DNA of 50,923 nt. It comes from SICU01 sp038045445 (GTDB taxonomy: Archaea > Nanobdellota > Nanobdellia > Pacearchaeales > GW2011-AR1). Below are positions 1 through 8,689 of the stretch, piece after piece. The DNA is taken from NCBI GenBank assembly GCA_038045445.1, contig JBBSYC010000011.1:1-50923 (forward strand). Reading direction: 5' to 3'. Under the pieces are notes generated by a model that searched no databases, had not been told where the DNA came from, and saw only the letters and a program-made list of their open reading frames with translations. The translations under genes and the position numbers were made by a program. Within the stretch, counting starts at the first letter, position 1; each line of letters opens with the position of its first letter.

Positions 1-234
1 TGTCACAGGCTCGGAGACTCACTGCGGAGTATTTACTTAATTTTCAACTCTCTTGCTGTGGGCATCCTCATCTGATGATTGCGGTGCTCCTCGCTGTGGA
101 GAGGATTTAATTTTCAACTCTCTTGTTCGACTCTCCTCACATGCTCGGAGACTCACTGCGGAGTATTTACTTAATTTCAAACTCTCTTGTTCGACTCTCC
201 TCACATGCTCGGAGACTCACTGCGGAGTTGAAAA
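1..234. repeat. Tandem ~63-bp repeats downstream of tRNA-Lys
   Basis: About four copies of a unit near 63 bases run from the contig start to the tRNA-Lys. Each holds a block reading CTCGGAGACTCACTGCGGAG followed by an AT-rich link and CAACTCTCTTG. The copies starting near 115 and 178 are almost identical; the copy from about 46 to 114 has a different core but the same flanks. The array lies directly 3' of the tRNA on the tRNA's strand, so read-through transcription would include it. No protein is supported. Whether the array continues beyond the contig start cannot be seen. Confidence 0.8.
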
Positions 235-309
235 TGGCCCCGAGGGGATTTGAACCCCCGACACCCGCGTTAAGAGCGCGGTGCTCTGACCAGGCTGAGC
301 TACGAGGCC
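235..309 (-). tRNA. tRNA-Lys (anticodon CTT)
   Basis: The minus strand folds into a full cloverleaf of 75 bases. The acceptor stem is GGCCTCG with CGGGGCC and discriminator A. The anticodon stem CCGCG/CGCGG closes the loop CTCTTAA, giving anticodon CTT, which reads AAG (Lys). The T arm is GGGGG-TTCAAAT-CCCCT. No intron and no encoded CCA are seen. A TATA-like GTTAAATAC on the minus strand centred near 336 lies about 26 bases upstream of the 5' end. Confidence 0.96.
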
Positions 310-383
310 ACTTTAAGAGTTTGAAAATTCTGTATTTAACTGTTTTGATTAACCATAGCCTTAATTCTTACTATATCATCGGA

Positions 384-398
384 AGGTTTAAAAACCAC
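384..398 (+). promoter_or_regulatory. Probable BRE/TATA promoter of the RNA polymerase operon
   Basis: The purine-rich GGAAGG followed by TTTAAAAA is a good archaeal BRE plus TATA box. Transcription would begin near 415-420, leaving a leader of about 40 bases before rpoH. It is the only strong promoter-like element before the rpoH-rpoB-rpoA run. Confidence 0.6.
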
Positions 399-457
399 TT
401 TTTGCAATTGTTCTTATCTTGAAAGTCATAAACAAAGGATGGCTTTAATGACAAAAG

Positions 458-664
458 ATGCATGCCCTTCAACCCAAACATTCAAAGCTGAAATCCGACG
501 AGGTTAAACAACTTTTAGAAAAATATAACCTCTCCGTTTCTCAACTTCCAAGAATTAAATCTGATGACCATTCTTTGCCTGAAGGCTGTCAAACTGGAGA
601 TATAATTCAAATTGACCGCAAAATTGGAGATAAGTTATGCGCTTATTACAGGGTGGTTGTATGA
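458..664 (+). CDS. rpoH: DNA-directed RNA polymerase subunit H
   Basis: Small archaeal RNA polymerase subunit, equivalent to the C-terminal domain of eukaryotic Rpb5, which sits at the jaw of the enzyme. The 68 residues match the family along their length: a start like the usual HxLxPxH, the KYNLSVSQLPRI segment, the GDIIQIDRK turn and the terminal YYRVVV. The ATG at 458 gives the expected length. The stop overlaps the rpoB start as ATGA (661-664), so the two are translationally coupled. First gene of the polymerase operon. Confidence 0.95.
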   Translation: MHALQPKHSKLKSDEVKQLLEKYNLSVSQLPRIKSDDHSLPEGCQTGDIIQIDRKIGDKLCAYYRVVV

Positions 665-3600
665 GCACAACTGACAAACATATTTTAGTAAAAAAATATT
701 TGCAGCAGCATTCTCTTGTTGAATCTAGCATAAGAAGTTTTAATGATTTTATTTCTAGAAGAATGCAACAAATAGTTTATGAGTTAAATGATACAATACC
801 TCAAGAAGAAGTTAAAGTGAAGTTTGGTAAAATAAGAGTTGAGAGACCTAATATCACAGAATCTGATGGAAGCATTTCTTTGATAACTCCAACTGAAGCA
901 AGATTGAGAAGAATAACTTATTCTGCGCCTATTTATGTTGAGATAACAGTTACTTTTGGAAATAACTCTGATAGTGCAGAAGTTGAAATAGGAAGAATTC
1001 CAGTTATTGTAAGAAGCGATACATGCAATACTCATGAAATGTCAAAAGATGAACTTGTAAATTCTCTTACTGACCCTCTCGACCCCGGAGGATACTTTAT
1101 AGTTAATGGTAATGAAAGAGTAATAGTTATGGCAGAGGACTTGGCTCCGAACCAGCCATTTATTGAAGAAGGCAGACGAGGGCTTACGTTAAGGATGTTT
1201 TCACAAAGAGGACCTTATAGAATTCCTACAACTGTTTCAGAGACTGGAGAAGGAATACTTGAAGTTACATTCAGCAGATTGAAAAATATTCCTGCTATTG
1301 TAATGATAAAGGCTCTTGGTATCCTTACCGAGGCTGAAATTGCAAAATATATTGGAAGACAAGACGATTCTGTAATAGTTAACTTGTATGAATATGCCAA
1401 AGTTCAGCAGACTAAAGATGCATTCATGATGATTGCAGAACTTTCTGGAATACAAGGAACTGAAAAAGAAATACTTGATAGAGTAAAACAGAGAATTGAT
1501 TCTTACTTCATGCCCCATATAGGTCTTACTAAAGAATCTAGAATTGAAAAGGCGGTGAACTTATGCAAGATGCTTAAGCAGTTCCTTGGGGCTAAACAAG
1601 ATAAAAAATTAAGGACTGACAAAGACCATTATGCCAACAAAAGGATAAAGCTTTCAGGAGACTTACTTGCTGACTTGTTTAGAGTTAACATGAATATACT
1701 TGTAAAAGATATTCAATATACCTTGCAAAAGGTTGCCAAAAGAAAGAAGTTCTATTCCGTGAAAACTGTTGCTAAATCTACTTTGTTTACTCATAGAGTT
1801 GAGAGCGCTATTGCTACTGGTGCATGGATTGGAGAGAGAAGTGGAGTTACTCAGAACATGTCAAAGAATAATTACTTAGATATGTTGTCTTCTCTTCAGA
1901 GAGTCTCAAGTATGCTTCCTGATGAACAAGAGAATCTCCTTGCAAGAACTCTTCACCCTACACATTATGGAAGATTCTGTCCTACTGAAACTCCTGAAGG
2001 AACAGAAATTGGATTAAGAAAGAACCTAGCAATATTATCAAAAATTTCTAACGCAATAGATGTTGATGAGAAAGTGCTCATAAAAAATATACAATCTCTT
2101 GGCCTTAATGAAGAAGATGGGAAAGATGTATTCTTTAATGGAAAATATATTGGAATGGCAAGAGATGTAGAATCTTTCATTAAAGCAGTTCGTAGCGAGA
2201 GAAGAAAGGGCCAATTAAATCCTGAATTGAGCATTACAAGCGATAGTCCTGCTAAGAATATAATAATCTCTACCGAAGTTGGTCGCGTCTTGAGACCATT
2301 AATAGTTGTTGAGAATGGTGCAAGCAAACTTAAAGATGAACATTTGGTTTTGCTTGAACAAGGGTCTCTTAATTGGAGAGAGTTGATAAAAGAAGGAGTT
2401 ATTGAATATATTGATGCCTCTGAAGAGGAAGATGCTCTTGTGGCTCCTACTCCTGAAGAAGTTACAGATAAGCATACTCACTTGGAAATAGACCCTGTTG
2501 CTATATTTGGTTTAGTAACTTCACTTGTTCCTTTTGCTAACCATGACCAGGCTCCTCGTCTTCTTAGGGGAAGCAAGACATTGAGACAGAGTCTTGGACT
2601 TTATGCGGCTAACTATCTAGTGAGAATGGATACAAATTCTTCCATATTGCATTATCCACAGAATCCTCTTGTGAAAAGTTTTGTATTCGATACATTGAAA
2701 CTGTATCCTTCGGGACAAAATATAGTTGTTGCTATAATGCCTTATGAAGGTTATAATCTTGAAGATGCGACTATACTTAACAGGGCTAGTGTAGAGAGGG
2801 GCATGGGAAGAAGCACCTACTTCAAACCTTATGAATCTGTCGAGTTTAATTATGCTGGAGGTCTTAAAGATGAGATAACTATTCCAGACAAAGACGTTTC
2901 TGGATATAGGACTGAAGCATCTTATAGATTCTTAGAAGATGATGGAATTGTTTATCCTGAAGCTCAGCTTTCATCTTCTGAAGTTATTATTGGTAGAACC
3001 ACTCCTCCAAAGTTCTTATCTGAAGCGAGAAACTTAAGTATAGGCTCGAAGAAAGAGGGAAGTGTTGCAATAAAACAAGGAGAGTCTGGAATTGTTGATG
3101 GAGTCTTTATTACTACAGATAATGAGGGAAATAAGATTGCTAGAATAAGAATAAGAGACCAGAGAATACCTGAACCTGGTGACAAGTTTTCTACTCCCCA
3201 CGGTCAGAAAGGAGTTGTTGGATTGCTTGCTGACCCTAAGGATATTCCTTTCACTGCTCGAGGAGTTAAGCCTGACTTGATTTTCAACCCACATGGAATC
3301 CCAAGCCGTATGACTGTAGGTTATATGATTGAAGTTCTGGCTGGAAAAGTTGCTGCAACTACTGGAAAATTTGTAGATGGAACTCCTTTTACTGGAGCTA
3401 AAGTGGAAGATTTGGAAAAGCAGTTAATGCATATGGGCTTTAGTTATGATGGTAAGGAAGAAATGTATGATGGAGTTACTGGAAGAAAAATGGATGCTAG
3501 AATATATATTGGTAATATGTATTATTTGAAACTTGTTCATATGGTCAAGAACAAATTACAGGCAAGAGCTTCAGGAAAAGTCACTCTTCTTACAAGGCAA

Positions 3601-3909
3601 CCTGTCGAGGGAAGAGCTAGAGGAGGAGCGTTGAGATTAGGAGAGATGGAACAACAGGCGCTTGTTGCTCATGGAGCATCACTACTCCTTAAAGAAAGAT
3701 ATGACTCTGATAAGACTACAATTTATATATGCTCGGCTTGTGGAAATATAGGAGTTAAAGACACTATAAGAAATAAGACTTACTGTCCAATATGTGGTGG
3801 TGCCGAGATAGAACCTATAGAGGTTGCATATGCATTCAAATTACTCGTCGAGGAATTGCTTGGATTGCATATCCTCACAAGTTTTGAACTAAAAAATAAA
3901 TACGAATAA
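661..3909 (+). CDS. rpoB: DNA-directed RNA polymerase subunit B (B' and B'' in one chain)
   Basis: Second-largest RNA polymerase subunit (Rpb2 equivalent), 1082 residues when started at the ATG of the ATGA overlap with rpoH; an upstream in-frame start at 637 would add only eight atypical residues. Diagnostic segments are DPGGYFIVNGNERVIV near the N terminus, GDKFSTPHGQKGVVG in the hybrid-binding region, FNPHGIPSRMTVG, and a C-terminal zinc ribbon with two CxxC pairs. It is one uninterrupted chain, whereas many euryarchaea split it into B' and B''. No intein. rpoA follows after four bases. Confidence 0.97.
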   Translation: MSTTDKHILVKKYLQQHSLVESSIRSFNDFISRRMQQIVYELNDTIPQEEVKVKFGKIRVERPNITESDGSISLITPTEARLRRITYSAPIYVEITVTFGNNSDSAEVEIGRIPVIVRSDTCNTHEMSKDELVNSLTDPLDPGGYFIVNGNERVIVMAEDLAPNQPFIEEGRRGLTLRMFSQRGPYRIPTTVSETGEGILEVTFSRLKNIPAIVMIKALGILTEAEIAKYIGRQDDSVIVNLYEYAKVQQTKDAFMMIAELSGIQGTEKEILDRVKQRIDSYFMPHIGLTKESRIEKAVNLCKMLKQFLGAKQDKKLRTDKDHYANKRIKLSGDLLADLFRVNMNILVKDIQYTLQKVAKRKKFYSVKTVAKSTLFTHRVESAIATGAWIGERSGVTQNMSKNNYLDMLSSLQRVSSMLPDEQENLLARTLHPTHYGRFCPTETPEGTEIGLRKNLAILSKISNAIDVDEKVLIKNIQSLGLNEEDGKDVFFNGKYIGMARDVESFIKAVRSERRKGQLNPELSITSDSPAKNIIISTEVGRVLRPLIVVENGASKLKDEHLVLLEQGSLNWRELIKEGVIEYIDASEEEDALVAPTPEEVTDKHTHLEIDPVAIFGLVTSLVPFANHDQAPRLLRGSKTLRQSLGLYAANYLVRMDTNSSILHYPQNPLVKSFVFDTLKLYPSGQNIVVAIMPYEGYNLEDATILNRASVERGMGRSTYFKPYESVEFNYAGGLKDEITIPDKDVSGYRTEASYRFLEDDGIVYPEAQLSSSEVIIGRTTPPKFLSEARNLSIGSKKEGSVAIKQGESGIVDGVFITTDNEGNKIARIRIRDQRIPEPGDKFSTPHGQKGVVGLLADPKDIPFTARGVKPDLIFNPHGIPSRMTVGYMIEVLAGKVAATTGKFVDGTPFTGAKVEDLEKQLMHMGFSYDGKEEMYDGVTGRKMDARIYIGNMYYLKLVHMVKNKLQARASGKVTLLTRQPVEGRARGGALRLGEMEQQALVAHGASLLLKERYDSDKTTIYICSACGNIGVKDTIRNKTYCPICGGAEIEPIEVAYAFKLLVEELLGLHILTSFELKNKYE

Positions 3910-3913
3910 TAAA

Positions 3914-6900
3914 ATGACAAATCAAGAACAAATAAAAAAACAGGTTAAATCTCTTAGGTTTAGCCTTGTAAACCCTGAACAGATAAAAAAACTTAGCTCT
4001 GCTAAAATTGTGACTCCTGAATTATATGATATTGATGGATTCCCTGTTGATGGGGGTCTTATGGATTTGAGATTGGGAGCAGTTGATCCTGGAGTAAGAT
4101 GTAGAACTTGTGGAGGAAGACTCAAGGAATGTCTTGGACACCTTGGAAGTGTAGAACTTGCTAGACCTGTTGTTCACATAAAGTATATTCCTTTAATTGA
4201 GTTGTTCTTGAGAAGCTTCTGTCATCAATGCGGAAAACTTACTTTAGAAGAAGATAAACAGAAGAAATACTCTCCTGTTGAAAGAGCCAAAAAGGCACGA
4301 GATAAAAAGAAGTGTCCATTTTGCAATTGTGATTGCGACCGTGTAAAACTTGAGAAACCCACTTCATTCTATACTGGAAAGAAAAGATTGTCTCCTAATG
4401 AAATTAGAGAATTGCTTGTAAAAATAACTGATGAAGAAATAAAAAAGATAGGAGTTAATCCTAGGACATTCCGTCCAGAATGGGCAATATTATCACAACT
4501 TTTAGTTCCTAGTGTTACAATGAGGCCTTCTATAACTCTTGATACTGGTGAGAGAAGTGAAGATGATTTGACTCACAAGATATCTGATATTATAAGGGCT
4601 AATCAGAGGTTGTGGGAAAATCTTAATGCCGGAGCTCCTGAAGTGATTATTGAAGACCTTTGGGATTTATTGCAATATCACGTAACAACTTTCTTTGATA
4701 ATAATATTTCCAAAATCCCTCCTGCAAGACATAGGTCTGGACAGCCTTTGAAGACGATAACTGAAAGAATAAAGGGTAAAGAAGGGCGTATAAGAAAGAA
4801 CCTTGCAGGGAAGAGAGTTAATTTTTCTGCAAGAACTGTTATCTCTCCTGATCCTTATCTTGGACTTGATGAAGTTGGAGTTCCTTTTGAAGTTGCTAAG
4901 ATAATAACTGTTGCTGAGGGAGTCACTACTATAAATCTTGAGTATATGAAGAAGCTTGTCAGAAAGGGAGACCAACATCCTGGCGCAAACTATGTTATAA
5001 GACCTGATGGAAAGAAAAAAAGAATTACTGAAGAATTGAAAGAAGAAATCTGCAATGAACTTTCTCCAGGATATAAAGTTGAGAGACATCTGATTGATGG
5101 AGATATAGTTTTGTTCAACAGACATCCTTCACTTCATAAACAAAGTCTTATGGCTCATTATGTAAGAGTTTTGCCAGATAAAACATTTAGATTACACCCT
5201 GCGGTAGTGTTTCCATATAATGCGGACTTCGACGGAGATGAAGTTAACATACACTCTCCTCAAACTGAAGAGGCAAGGTCAGAAGCTGAAATTCTTTTGA
5301 ACATAAAACATAATATAATTTCTTCTAAGAATAATTCAAACCTTATAGGAATTATAACTGACGCCTTGACTGGAAATTATATTCTTGGAAAGAATACATT
5401 TGATAAGGCAGATGCTGACCAAACACTTTTCTCTGCTGGGGTTGTTAACTCTAGTTCCAAAACTCTTGATGGTTCTGAAATTTTCGCGCAGATAATTCCA
5501 AAAGATGATTCTATTAAAGTGCCTAAAGAAATTACTGATGAAAATACTCTTGGACTTGAGAAGGGTGCGATGGTTAAACAGATAGATAAGATATATGGAA
5601 GAGACGCTGTGATGGACTCTATTCAAAAAGCTGCTGCTCTTGGAACTCAACATATTACAAGAAGAGGTTTTTCTTTGGGACTTAGAGACCTTGATGTTAC
5701 ATCAAAGGTTAGGGAGATTACAAATAAGATAATACAAAATGCTTATTCAAAAACTGCCAAGCTAGATGAATCTGCTCGTGCAGGAGATTTAGAGCTTTTG
5801 CCCGGAAAAGATATTGATGAAACAAAAGAGATTAAAATATCTCAAGTGCTTAATGAAGTTCGTACTGAAATTGGAAAAGTTGTAAAAGAAAATATCTCAA
5901 GAGAAAGTAGCATAGGAAGTATGATTTTCTCAGGCGCAGCAGGAAGCGCAACAAACATAACTCAAATAGGTTGCTGTGTAGGACAGCAGATTTTGTGGAA
6001 TAAGCGTATCAGTTTTGGATATGGTGGAAGAACAACATCTCACTTTTCAAGAGGAGACGTAGGTTCTGACGCTAGAGGATTCATAAAATCCTCTTTCTTC
6101 GATGGACTTAAGCCAACAGAATTCTTCTTTGGAGCAATCACTGGTCGTGACGGTCTTATAGATACTGCTTTTAGGACTCCAAAGTCTGGATACTTATATA
6201 GAAGACTTGTTAGTGCATTGCAAGATTTGAGAGTAGAGTATGATGGAACTGTGAGGGATGCTTCTCAAAACATTGTTCAATTTGCTTATGGAAGCGATGG
6301 AAAAGATGTCTCTGAATTGCATACTGGAAAGAAGATTCAACCGGGAGAATCTGTTGGAGTTACAACGTCTCAATCTTTTGGTGAAGCATCCACACAGATG
6401 GTCTTGAACGTATTCCACTCTGCTGGAGTTGCTGAAGTGCAAGTTACACTCGGACTACCTAGACTTATAGAAATATTTGATGCGAGAAAAGAGCCTTCAA
6501 CTCCTGCTATGGAGATTTACCTTGATAAAGATTCAAATAATGAAAAAGATGCTAGAAGTATAGCTGAAAAACTTAAAGAAGTAAAACTTGGAGAGATATC
6601 CTCTGAAATTAAGATGGACTTTTCTGGGAAGAAAATAGAAATTGAGCTTGATTCTGAAGCTTTGAAGAGAGTTCATGTTGGTGCTCAGAAAATTGCGGAG
6701 AGGCTCAATGAGAAGGGAATTGATGCAAAACAAAAAGATAATTTCTTGTATCTAAAGACTCCTGATTTGAGCTTTAAAGAAATGTATAAAATGAAAGAGA
6801 AACTTAAGAGCACAATAATTTCTGGAGTAAAAGATATTTCTCAAGTTGTTGTTGCACATAGAGGACGTGATTTTGTAATATTAACATCTGGGAGTAACCT

Positions 6901-7354
6901 TAAGGAAGTTATTGAATTCAAAGGCATCGATAGAGAAAGAGTATTCACTAACAATGTGCATGAAGTTGCGGGTGTTCTTGGAATAGAAGTAGCCAGAGAG
7001 ACAATACTTCTTGAAATAAAAAAAGTCCTTGATAGTCAGGGTCTTGACATTGATATGAGACACTTGGATTTGATAGCTGATGCTATGACAAATACTGGTG
7101 TTGTAAAGGGAGTTACCCGTATGGGCATAATCTCAAGTAAATCAAGTATTTTTGCAAGAGCAGCTTTTGAAACTCCAGATAAACAATTTGTAAATGCAAC
7201 AATACAAGGTAAGAAAGATGATTTAGCATCTGTTATAGAAAATATAATCTTGAATCAACCAATACCTGTAGGAACAGGATTACCCGGATTACTTGTAAAG
7301 ATAACTGGTCCTTTGGTTGATAAGAAAATCAAGGTCAAGGCTAAGAAAGAATAA
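3914..7354 (+). CDS. rpoA: DNA-directed RNA polymerase subunit A, A' and A'' fused
   Basis: Largest polymerase subunit (Rpb1 equivalent), 1146 residues in one frame. The N terminus has the clamp zinc motif CRTCGGRLKECLGH. The active-site loop NADFDGDEVN binds the catalytic Mg2+. The trigger-loop region follows (QSFGEASTQMVLNVFHSAGV), then a C-terminal part matching A'' up to GTGLPGLLVKITGPL. Most archaea encode A' and A'' as separate genes, so the unsplit form is notable, and 1146 residues is short for A' plus A''. The trigger-loop motif also departs from the usual AAQSIGEPGTQMTLRTFH. Confidence 0.96.
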   Translation: MTNQEQIKKQVKSLRFSLVNPEQIKKLSSAKIVTPELYDIDGFPVDGGLMDLRLGAVDPGVRCRTCGGRLKECLGHLGSVELARPVVHIKYIPLIELFLRSFCHQCGKLTLEEDKQKKYSPVERAKKARDKKKCPFCNCDCDRVKLEKPTSFYTGKKRLSPNEIRELLVKITDEEIKKIGVNPRTFRPEWAILSQLLVPSVTMRPSITLDTGERSEDDLTHKISDIIRANQRLWENLNAGAPEVIIEDLWDLLQYHVTTFFDNNISKIPPARHRSGQPLKTITERIKGKEGRIRKNLAGKRVNFSARTVISPDPYLGLDEVGVPFEVAKIITVAEGVTTINLEYMKKLVRKGDQHPGANYVIRPDGKKKRITEELKEEICNELSPGYKVERHLIDGDIVLFNRHPSLHKQSLMAHYVRVLPDKTFRLHPAVVFPYNADFDGDEVNIHSPQTEEARSEAEILLNIKHNIISSKNNSNLIGIITDALTGNYILGKNTFDKADADQTLFSAGVVNSSSKTLDGSEIFAQIIPKDDSIKVPKEITDENTLGLEKGAMVKQIDKIYGRDAVMDSIQKAAALGTQHITRRGFSLGLRDLDVTSKVREITNKIIQNAYSKTAKLDESARAGDLELLPGKDIDETKEIKISQVLNEVRTEIGKVVKENISRESSIGSMIFSGAAGSATNITQIGCCVGQQILWNKRISFGYGGRTTSHFSRGDVGSDARGFIKSSFFDGLKPTEFFFGAITGRDGLIDTAFRTPKSGYLYRRLVSALQDLRVEYDGTVRDASQNIVQFAYGSDGKDVSELHTGKKIQPGESVGVTTSQSFGEASTQMVLNVFHSAGVAEVQVTLGLPRLIEIFDARKEPSTPAMEIYLDKDSNNEKDARSIAEKLKEVKLGEISSEIKMDFSGKKIEIELDSEALKRVHVGAQKIAERLNEKGIDAKQKDNFLYLKTPDLSFKEMYKMKEKLKSTIISGVKDISQVVVAHRGRDFVILTSGSNLKEVIEFKGIDRERVFTNNVHEVAGVLGIEVARETILLEIKKVLDSQGLDIDMRHLDLIADAMTNTGVVKGVTRMGIISSKSSIFARAAFETPDKQFVNATIQGKKDDLASVIENIILNQPIPVGTGLPGLLVKITGPLVDKKIKVKAKKE

Positions 7355-7406
7355 AAAATAAAAAAGATACAAAAAAAGAATAATCTTAATTTTTACTATC
7401 AAAAAA

Positions 7407-7516
7407 TCGATGCAACACCACACCTTAAAATGTGTGGTTTGATTGGTGCTCGATTTTTGGATGATCGAAGTGCCGACCACATCTTAAAAGATGTGGTTTT
7501 AGGGAGGCACTGTCGA
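7407..7516. repeat. Twin hairpins with identical TTAAAA loops after rpoA
   Basis: Two structured units sit just downstream of rpoA. The first (7407-7453) has a hairpin ACCACAC/GTGTGGT around TTAAAA. The second (7465-7516) has a perfect 8-bp stem ACCACATC/GATGTGGT around the same TTAAAA loop, inside an outer stem AGTGCC/GGCACT. Both units are bounded by TCGA. They could terminate or stabilise the polymerase transcript, or be a small structured RNA; the sequence does not decide. Confidence 0.7.
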
Positions 7517-7552
7517 CATAAGTTTATTTACTTATTATTTTTAGAAAAAGTT

Positions 7553-7744
7553 ATGAGTCTTGTAATAACTGCTTCAGAAGAAGATTTGGAATTTTTAGCA
7601 AAACTTGATGAATCCATTCATTGCGTAAAACAAGTTAGAGATGCACGAAGGGAATTTTTATTACAATTGAAATCTATTCGGGAATATCTTAATGTTAAAA
7701 TTAAATCTAAATATGTAAAAAAAAGTTCTATCAGTTGTGAATAG
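7553..7744 (+). CDS. Small uncharacterised protein, 63 aa
   Basis: Frame starting at the ATG 7553, after the twin hairpins. The product is mainly charged helix (EEDLEFLAKLDESIHCVKQV, then a basic stretch) ending in a lysine-rich tail. I do not recognise a family. It sits where many archaea have the L30e gene between rpoA and nusA, but it has no L30e features. A possible coiled-coil or DNA-binding peptide; it may also be decaying, since the region after it is degenerate. Confidence 0.45.
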   Translation: MSLVITASEEDLEFLAKLDESIHCVKQVRDARREFLLQLKSIREYLNVKIKSKYVKKSSISCE

Positions 7745-7856
7745 AAATACAGATTTAATTTTACAGCCCATTAATACTGATTGGGGTTTTTCAGAAGGGT
7801 TTAATGTGATTAGAGGATTAGTAGGTTATCCCGGAGCAGGAAGCTATGAAATATAG
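7737..7856 (+). pseudogene. Short open frame, possible gene fragment
   Basis: A GTG-started frame of 39 codons overlaps the end of the preceding small gene and ends inside an inverted repeat. Its product (LILQPINTDWGFSEGFNVIR and so on) has a protein-like composition but no family I recognise. With the frame at 7869-8114 it may be what is left of one gene interrupted or scrambled near 7855-7900. Confidence 0.3.
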
Positions 7857-7900
7857 AGAACTGCATAGCTTATATCCTATTTATTTTTTCAGTTCTCTAT
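7853..7900. repeat. 11-bp inverted repeat with A/T-rich loop
   Basis: ATAGAGAACTG (7853-7863) pairs exactly with CAGTTCTCTAT (7890-7900) around a 26-base loop ending in a T run. Each arm is followed by a near-identical 10-mer, CTGCATAGCT (7861-7870) and CTGCATAACT (7901-7910). It contains the stop codon of the preceding frame. It could be a terminator or the scar of a small mobile element. Confidence 0.6.
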
Positions 7901-8114
7901 CTGCATAACTCCTCTAAAGCGTGACATATCCAACGCAGTTATCCATAATCCTAGATTTATAATGAGACAGATTCCTAAACCTTATGAATGGGGAGATTTT
8001 GAAGAAGTATATAGCTCTCATGAGAATCTAAGAAGAGTTGCATTCTTTGGTTTAGAGAGATGTTTGGGTGTAAAAGAAGGTAAATTTGGAGGAAGGGAAG
8101 ATTATGAATATTAA
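7869..8114 (+). pseudogene. Probable gene remnant before nusA
   Basis: An open frame runs from 7869 to the TAA at 8112-8114. The best ATG is at 7962 and gives 50 residues (MRQIPKPYEWGDFEEVYSSH and onward), but protein-like sequence continues upstream of that ATG (DISNAVIHNPRF). The frame has no good start and lies beside an inverted repeat, so I read it as the 3' part of a broken gene. Function not recognised. Confidence 0.35.
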
Positions 8115-8135
8115 TTACCAAAGGGTTTTAACAAG

Positions 8136-8167
8136 TTTTATATACTAATCAGATAAAATAATCTGAT
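8136..8167 (+). promoter_or_regulatory. nusA promoter with start-site palindrome
   Basis: TTTATATA near 8138 is a TATA box. ATCAGAT (8148-8154) and ATCTGAT (8161-8167) form a 7-bp inverted repeat with a 6-base loop that covers the predicted transcription start. It could be an operator or a short 5' hairpin in the nusA leader. Confidence 0.5.
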
Positions 8168-8185
8168 AAACGTTGTTGTTTTAAT

Positions 8186-8605
8186 ATGGCTATAATTGAT
8201 ATGCAGACAATGAGGTACATTAACCTTTTTGAAAGGATTTCCCACGTCAGGGCAACTAAATGTTTTGTTTATAATAATGTAATTTATTTTGCTGTGCCTC
8301 CTAGATTTTTCTCAAGGGCAAGTGAAAATTATGGTTATGCTGCAAAAATAATCTCAGAACAGCTTGGAAAAAGGGTGAGAATAATAAAAGATGCCAATGA
8401 AGATTTGACTTCTGTAAGCAGATTCATTCAGGCAGTTGTATCTCCTGCTGATTTTGAATCTCTTGAATCCCATGAGGGAATTTATCTCATTATAGCTGGT
8501 TCTAGAGAAAGAGCTGCAACACTTATTGGCAGGAATAAGGTAAGATTGAATGAGCTTAATTCTATAACTGAATCTTATTTTGGCAAACAAGTAAAAATTG
8601 TTTAG
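8186..8605 (+). CDS. nusA: NusA-like transcription factor, archaeal KH-domain protein
   Basis: Archaeal NusA is a short protein of two KH RNA-binding domains without the S1 and N-terminal domains of the bacterial factor; 139 residues is the normal size. The opening MRYINLFERISHVRATKCF, the conserved IVSPADFES-type segment and the second KH motif GRNKVRLNEL are visible. The GSRERAATLIGRNK stretch corresponds to the KH GxxG loop. It lies between rpoA and rps12 as in many archaea and has its own promoter. Confidence 0.92.
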   Translation: MAIIDMQTMRYINLFERISHVRATKCFVYNNVIYFAVPPRFFSRASENYGYAAKIISEQLGKRVRIIKDANEDLTSVSRFIQAVVSPADFESLESHEGIYLIIAGSRERAATLIGRNKVRLNELNSITESYFGKQVKIV

Positions 8606-8689
8606 ATTTTTTAGCAAGACGAAAATAGAAGAATTTTTACGAGTTGTCTAGGGGAAGATTTAAAAACCGATTTTACAGATGAGATATAC

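Noticed and set aside
53..422. Reading frames over the repeat array and tRNA-Lys
   Set aside because: They run through tandem repeats and the tRNA on the opposite strand and have no protein features.
637..660. rpoB start at 637
   Set aside because: It would add eight residues unlike any RpoB N terminus; the ATGA overlap at 661 gives the expected start.
7407..7516. Protein coding from 7430 through the hairpins
   Set aside because: The frame includes the paired hairpins; the composition becomes protein-like only after ATG 7553.
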